A stretch of DNA of 16,613 bases, taken from the NCBI GenBank assembly GCA_018260755.1, contig JAGTWP010000018.1:5749-22361 (forward strand), written 5' to 3'. The notes under the pieces were generated by a model, which worked only from the letters and a program-made list of their open reading frames with translations, did not search any database and was not told where the DNA came from. This document shows positions 13,066 through 16,613 of this stretch, piece by piece (the stretch's first letter is position 1; each line of letters begins with the position of its first letter). This DNA is from Candidatus Altarchaeum sp. (GTDB lineage: Archaea > Altiarchaeota > Altiarchaeia > Altiarchaeales > Altiarchaeaceae). A program made the translations under genes and the position numbers.

Positions 13066-14073
13066 ATGGAATCCAGAAAGATTCAATTTACCGGAAAATC
13101 ATCTTATATTGTGTCTTTGCCAAAGAACTGGGTTGAATCACAGGGAATAAAAAAGAACGATTCGGTCATAATAATACCTCACAGAAACGGGACTCTGATG
13201 CTCATGCCAAAGGCAGGAAAAAAGCGAATAGAAACCAGAGAGATTGATATAGATAGTATAGGAGATAATGAGACCTTGTTATTCAGAATTCTTATAAGTG
13301 CATATATAAACGGATACTCAAACATAGTATTAAAATCAAAAAAAGAAATATCTCCAATGGTTAGAAACTGTGCAATAAAATTTGCCCAAAGTGCTATAGG
13401 TCCGGAAATAATAGATGAAGATGATGCAACTATAACAATTAAGGACTTGCTTGACCCATGTGAAATGCCATTTGATAAGACAATAAAGAGAATGTATGCT
13501 CTTACAAAAGCAATGCATGAAAGTGCGATGTCAGCAATCAGGAATAATGATAAGGAAACCGCAAAAAAAACAATTGAGATGGACACTGATGTGGATAGAT
13601 TGCATTGGTTTGTTTCAAGGCAATTCAATATTTTACTGAAAAATATGGAGTTTTCGGAAAAAATGGGATTAACACAAAATGAGGGGGCGTATTATTTTTT
13701 AATAAGCCGGCTGATTGAAAGAATTGCCGACCATGCAGTTAAGATAGCAAGAGCATCTCTTTTTGTTATGGATGAAGGTATTAGTGCAGATATGGTCGGA
13801 ATGCTGTCCTCGCAGAGCGAAACTGCTTTAAAAATTTTCGGCAATTCCTTTGATGCATGGACTAAAAAAGACATAAATTTAGCGAATAAAAATATTGACT
13901 CTATAGAAAAACTGATTTCGGGTTGTGAGACAATAAATAAGGAGATATTAAGGAAGAACTACAAATCGGCAACTTATATGAGTGATATTATTGACAGTAT
14001 AAGAAGGACAGGAGAATATTCTACGGATATGTCTGAAATTACAATAAACTCTCTCGTTGACAATAAAATATGA
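13066..14073 (+). CDS. phoU: AbrB/SpoVT-type N-terminus with PhoU domains: phosphate uptake regulator
   Basis: This 335-residue protein joins an N-terminal AbrB/SpoVT-like swapped-hairpin domain (about residues 3-45, 'KIQFTGKSSYIVSLPKNW', then 'GIKKNDSVIIIP') to a PhoU-type helical region (about 120-320) with two PhoU repeats: first 'MYALTKAMHESAMSAI' and 'TVDRLHWFVSR'-like 'DTDVDRLHWFV', second 'LISRLIERIADHAVKIARA'. This is the archaeal PhoU-like regulator, thought to bind DNA at one end and sense phosphate transport at the other. I place the start at 13066 because the in-frame stretch before it is made of the 18-bp repeat. It lies in front of the DUF47 and PiT genes, consistent with a phosphate role. 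Gap to DUF47 is 270 bp. Confidence 0.88.
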   Translation: MESRKIQFTGKSSYIVSLPKNWVESQGIKKNDSVIIIPHRNGTLMLMPKAGKKRIETREIDIDSIGDNETLLFRILISAYINGYSNIVLKSKKEISPMVRNCAIKFAQSAIGPEIIDEDDATITIKDLLDPCEMPFDKTIKRMYALTKAMHESAMSAIRNNDKETAKKTIEMDTDVDRLHWFVSRQFNILLKNMEFSEKMGLTQNEGAYYFLISRLIERIADHAVKIARASLFVMDEGISADMVGMLSSQSETALKIFGNSFDAWTKKDINLANKNIDSIEKLISGCETINKEILRKNYKSATYMSDIIDSIRRTGEYSTDMSEITINSLVDNKI

Positions 14074-14343
14074 TGGAATTTATAAGATAGAATAAAAATT
14101 TTCTTTTTCACGATTTTAAGTTTATCCTGGACAGAGATTCTGTTGCCGTTCTAACATTTTTTGTTTGAATAGATACAATTTAGAAACTACATGTTTCTGA
14201 TGAATCGGTAAATTTATTTATTTTAAATTTATTTATCTGGTTGTAATCTAATATATTTGTGTTTTAATTTATATAGTTAAATTTTAATTCATATATTTAT
14301 AGTTCAAAATATAATTATTAATCAAAAAATAAAAAATTTTAAA
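14074..14343. other. Spacer between phoU and the DUF47 gene
   Basis: This 270-bp gap contains no convincing ORF. Two small perfect hairpins occur (ACAGA, GAT loop, TCTGT at 14131-14143; AGAAAC, TACAT loop, GTTTCT at 14182-14198), the first possibly ending the phoU transcript. Near its right end, ATATATTTATAG (about 14290-14301) is a TATA-like word about 45 nt before the DUF47 start codon, so a separate promoter for DUF47-pit is likely. Confidence 0.4.
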
Positions 14344-14979
14344 ATGGTTTTTGAATGGTTAATTCCAAAGGACAAGGAATTTTACGGATTTTTTGAAGAG
14401 CAGGCAAAAATAGTAGTTGTGGCAAGTGAAAAATTAAGCGAAATTTTAGAAAATTATTCGAAGGGAAAAACAGAAATTTATGCCGGTGAAATGAAAGACA
14501 TTGAACATAAAGCAGATGAAATTGCGGAAAAAATTTATATAAAGACGGCAACCTCTTTTATGACACCTATTGATACCGAGCGGATTATCGGATTAAATAA
14601 GGAACTGGATAATATAGTTGATATGATTGAAAAATTTATCAGTATGTGTAATGTGTATGAATTAACAGGCATAGATGATTATATATTAAAATTCGGAAAT
14701 TTATTGAAAGATACATCTATAATTATACAAAAAAATGTTTCTTACCTGCGGGATGCGGAGAAAAACAAAGAAAATATCAAAAAATTAAACGAAGAGATCA
14801 GAGAAAAAGAAAGAAAAGGTGATGAAATTTATAAAGCAGCGATGAAGGAGTTGTTTAAAAGTAAGGATGCGATACATATTATAAAAATGAGGGATATTTA
14901 TGATACATTAGAGGATGCAATGGATGCGTGCAGGGATGTCGCAGATGAAATTTCAGACATAATAACAAAGTTGGCATAA
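14344..14979 (+). CDS. DUF47 (PhoU-like) Pit accessory protein
   Basis: This 211-residue all-helical protein belongs to the DUF47 family (also called Pit accessory protein), which is related to PhoU. It opens with 'PKDKEFYGFFEEQAKIV', the usual family start, then 'DIEHKADEIAEKIY' near residue 57 with the conserved E-x3-D-x3 metal-binding pattern, 'FMTPIDTERIIGLNKELDNIVDMIE' (about 77-101) and 'DIYDTLEDAMDACRDVADEI' near 190. DUF47 genes typically precede a PiT phosphate permease and modulate its activity, and that order holds here (pit begins 49 nt downstream). The function is inferred from this pairing. Confidence 0.9.
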   Translation: MVFEWLIPKDKEFYGFFEEQAKIVVVASEKLSEILENYSKGKTEIYAGEMKDIEHKADEIAEKIYIKTATSFMTPIDTERIIGLNKELDNIVDMIEKFISMCNVYELTGIDDYILKFGNLLKDTSIIIQKNVSYLRDAEKNKENIKKLNEEIREKERKGDEIYKAAMKELFKSKDAIHIIKMRDIYDTLEDAMDACRDVADEISDIITKLA

Positions 14980-14999
14980 ATGAATATATAGGGAATTAG

Positions 15000-15029
15000 C
15001 ATAAGCGAAAAATTTAACATAAGCGAAAA
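15000..15029 (+). repeat. 12-bp direct repeat before the PiT start codon
   Basis: CATAAGCGAAAA occurs at 15000-15011 and again at 15018-15029, centre-to-centre distance 18 bp, and the second copy ends on the A of the pit ATG. It is part of the 49-nt space between DUF47 and pit. It could bind a regulator of pit or contribute to translation of the second gene. Confidence 0.8.
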
Positions 15030-16054
15030 TGATAGAGTCTGTTTTATTACCTGTTGCCATTCTTGTTGCCATAATTCTGGTTTTTGATTTTATTAACGGG
15101 TTTCATGATACGGCAAATCAGGTAAGTCCGGCAATCGGATCAAAGGCATTAAAGCCGAGAGATGCGGTTTTGCTTGCGGCAATAATGAATTTTGCAGGAC
15201 CTTTTGTTTTAGGCACACTGGTAGCAAATACGATTGGAAAGATAGTGGATGCAAAGGCATTGCAATCCTTGTCTACAGATTTTGCTTTAACTGTGATTGG
15301 ATGTGCAATACTTGCGGCAATTGTGTGGAATTTAATAACATGGCAGAAAGGAATTCCGTCTTCGTCAAGTCATGCCCTTGTTGGAGGTGTTGTCGGTGCG
15401 GCGGCAATAGCAATCGGATTTGATGCAATAAATCCGGCAGCAATAACAAAAACCATAAACGGATTACTTTTTTCTCCGTTAATTGCATTTTGTTTTGCAT
15501 TTTTATTGACAATACTGATTTTTTGGGTTACCTTCAAGGTCTTAAAAAACAGCCCGAAATCAGGAAAAATTTATAAATACTCTCAGATTTTCTTTGTAAT
15601 ATGGACCGGCCTGGCTCACGGAGGAAATGATGCGACAAAATCAATGGGAATAATCGGACTGGTTTTGCTTATTACGGGAATAACACAAAAATTTGAAATT
15701 CCTGTTTGGGCCATATTTTCATGTTCATTGGCAATGGCACTTGGAACTGCAATCGGCGGATTTAAGATTATAAGAACAATGGCAAAGAAAATGACAAAAT
15801 TAAGTCCTGATTTGGGATTTGCTGCGCAGGCGGGGAATTCTCTTGTTTTAACTCTTGGAACCATAACCGGCTTTCCGATGTCAACAACACATGTAATAAC
15901 TACGAGTATTATGGGGGCGGGAAGTGCAAAGGGATTTAAGCGCGTGCAGTGGGGGTTGGGAAAAAATATAGTCCTTGCATGGATTTTGACAATTCCGATA
16001 ACAGCGGTTATTGCGGGGTTGCTGGTATTTCTGGCAAAAATTTTATTCTTTTAA
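15029..16054 (+). CDS. pit: PiT family inorganic phosphate permease
   Basis: This 341-residue polytopic membrane protein is a cation-coupled phosphate transporter of the PiT (Pi transporter) family. The duplicated signature is clear: N-terminal half 'FDFINGFHDTANQVSPAIG' (19-37) and 'GIPSSSSHALVGGVVGA' (108-124), C-terminal half 'GLAHGGNDATKSMGIIG' (194-210) and 'GFPMSTTHVITTSIMGAG' (281-298). About nine or ten hydrophobic segments are visible. Length is at the short end of the range for archaeal members. Its partner DUF47 is directly upstream and a PhoU regulator is further upstream. The gene uses ATG at 15029, immediately after a 12-bp direct repeat. No Shine-Dalgarno sequence is present. 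Confidence 0.93.
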   Translation: MIESVLLPVAILVAIILVFDFINGFHDTANQVSPAIGSKALKPRDAVLLAAIMNFAGPFVLGTLVANTIGKIVDAKALQSLSTDFALTVIGCAILAAIVWNLITWQKGIPSSSSHALVGGVVGAAAIAIGFDAINPAAITKTINGLLFSPLIAFCFAFLLTILIFWVTFKVLKNSPKSGKIYKYSQIFFVIWTGLAHGGNDATKSMGIIGLVLLITGITQKFEIPVWAIFSCSLAMALGTAIGGFKIIRTMAKKMTKLSPDLGFAAQAGNSLVLTLGTITGFPMSTTHVITTSIMGAGSAKGFKRVQWGLGKNIVLAWILTIPITAVIAGLLVFLAKILFF

Positions 16055-16211
16055 ATTTATTGATTTTTGGTTCATCTGAAGTATTTGTTTAGCTAATTGA
16101 TTTTACTGAAAATTATGGGTATATAAAAAGGTAAACTTTGGACAATTTTTAAAGTTAGAATTTATGTGTATATATTGTTATAGTATATAAGAGGTCTAAA
16201 AATTTTAGTAG

Positions 16212-16318
16212 TTATTTTCAAAACACATAGTTTTAAAATACTGAAAATCTGCAAGATTTTCAATCTTACAAAATGCAAAGCATTTTGTAAATCTCCGAAT
16301 GAAATGAGGTAATTTTTT
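16212..16318 (+). ncRNA. Candidate small structured RNA with two hairpins
   Basis: A TATA-like box at 16184-16190 would start transcription near 16212. The transcript would contain two perfect hairpins, TGAAAATCT/AGATTTTCA around a GCA loop (16242-16262) and TTACAAAATGC/GCATTTTGTAA around an AAA loop (16266-16290), then a T-run at 16313-16318. The 3-nt loops and the pure A/T-rich stems make a terminator or chance origin possible too. The end points are guesses. Confidence 0.35.
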
Positions 16319-16446
16319 CACAATTTTCACACTTAATTTTTTAAGCAGCTAAACAAAACCCTCCGAACAACTTGCTTTTTAAGAAATAGGTTTAAAAGTT
16401 ATTTAAATATTTATACTTTTATTTATAATTAGTATGTATTAAACAA

Positions 16447-16566
16447 TTAAGGGATATATTCTGCGGGGCATCCGGATTCAATGGTTTTTGTATTGTGAAA
16501 AACAACCAATCCCTTTTTCACTTTATTTTGGCTGGATGCCCCTAAAATTAATAAATTTAGGATCAT
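16447..16566 (-). CDS. Hypothetical 39-residue ORF within an inverted repeat
   Basis: ATG at 16566 opens a 39-codon frame ending in TAA at 16449..16447. The peptide includes 'KKGLVVFHNTKTIESGCPAEYIP' split as KKGLVVFHNT then KTIESGCPAEYIP. No known family is recognised. The frame lies across an inverted repeat, GGGGCATCC (16465-16473) and GGATGCCCC (16534-16542), so its codons might be constrained by RNA structure rather than by protein. G+C is higher than in the flanking spacer. Coding status is uncertain. Confidence 0.25.
   Translation of the reverse strand: MILNLLILGASSQNKVKKGLVVFHNTKTIESGCPAEYIP
16465..16542. repeat. 9-bp inverted repeat bounding a 78-bp element
   Basis: GGGGCATCC (16465-16473) and GGATGCCCC (16534-16542) are perfect inverted repeats, extended inward by a G-T and a G-C pair. 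A second inverted repeat lies inside it (GTGAAAAA at 16495-16502, TTTTTCAC at 16514-16521). AAGGGAT (16449-16455) outside is complementary to ATCCCTT (16509-16515) inside, so a pseudoknot could form. It may be a structured RNA or a MITE-like element; no target-site duplication is evident. Confidence 0.5.
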
Positions 16567-16613
16567 ATTTTTAAGAGAGTGATACGCTTAAAATGATGTT
16601 AAAATTTTCAAAA

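Larger units (their letters stand above)
16055..16613. other. 559-bp right-end region without a clear gene: TATA-like boxes, hairpins, inverted repeat
   Basis: No family-matching gene is seen. It holds TATA-like boxes at 16120-16127 (TATATAAA) and 16184-16190 (TATATAA), two adjacent perfect hairpins (16242-16262 and 16266-16290), a T-run (16313-16318), and a 78-bp inverted-repeat region (16465-16542) with a 39-codon minus-strand ORF. It may hold a small RNA gene, a pit terminator, or both. Confidence 0.6.

Noticed and set aside
1-16613. Insertion sequence or prophage
   Set aside because: No transposase, integrase or phage gene was seen; repeats are short and not flanked by target-site duplications.

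Overview
This is an A+T-rich archaeal chromosome segment. The archaeal assignment rests on a PCNA sliding clamp, an Sm-like protein next to ribosomal protein L37e, a UPF0200 P-loop kinase, an archaeal-type TyrRS, a DUF166 protein and methenyl-tetrahydromethanopterin cyclohydrolase (Mch). Mch and a PorD-type ferredoxin subunit point to an anaerobe with the archaeal tetrahydromethanopterin C1 pathway, for example a methanogen or an Altiarchaeum-like lineage. The exact lineage cannot be fixed from this window. Start codons are mostly preceded by A-rich 'AAAATG' contexts without a clear Shine-Dalgarno sequence, which suggests leaderless or SD-independent initiation.

Layout. Positions 1-341 are non-coding and repetitive. 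Mch (-) ends there and diverges from a plus-strand block: Sm-like protein, L37e (57 aa), UPF0200 kinase, PCNA, PRC-barrel protein, PorD-like ferredoxin, a 30-aa very basic protein that resembles the bS22/mS38 (COX24) mini-ribosomal-protein family, a four-helix membrane protein and a DUF166 protein (1508-5263). HisF (-) and a thioredoxin-reductase-like flavoprotein without the CxxC pair (+) diverge across a 44-bp minisatellite. A hypothetical membrane protein (+) then converges on a minus-strand block: HemW-like radical SAM protein, M50 metalloprotease with CBS domains, tRNA-Ile(GAU), a Lys/Glu-repeat protein with a C-terminal AT-hook, and TyrRS. The last block (+) is a phosphate module: an AbrB-PhoU regulator, a DUF47 protein and a PiT permease. 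Positions 16055-16613 hold no clear gene but carry TATA-like boxes, two adjacent perfect hairpins and a larger inverted repeat with a 39-codon ORF.

How the genes relate. Sm-like protein and L37e are RNA and translation functions often found together in archaea, and the L37e-kinase spacing is short. PRC-barrel and porD are 16 nt apart and look co-transcribed. The tRNA-Ile lies between two minus-strand genes with short gaps and may be processed from a longer transcript. The PhoU/DUF47/PiT set is a coherent phosphate uptake and control unit.

The most unusual features are the 30-aa basic protein, the many unrelated short tandem repeats placed just upstream of start codons (including a four-copy TATA-box array before phoU), the AT-hook protein, the Cys-less TrxR-like enzyme, the G73 discriminator of tRNA-Ile, and the structured intergenic region at the right end.
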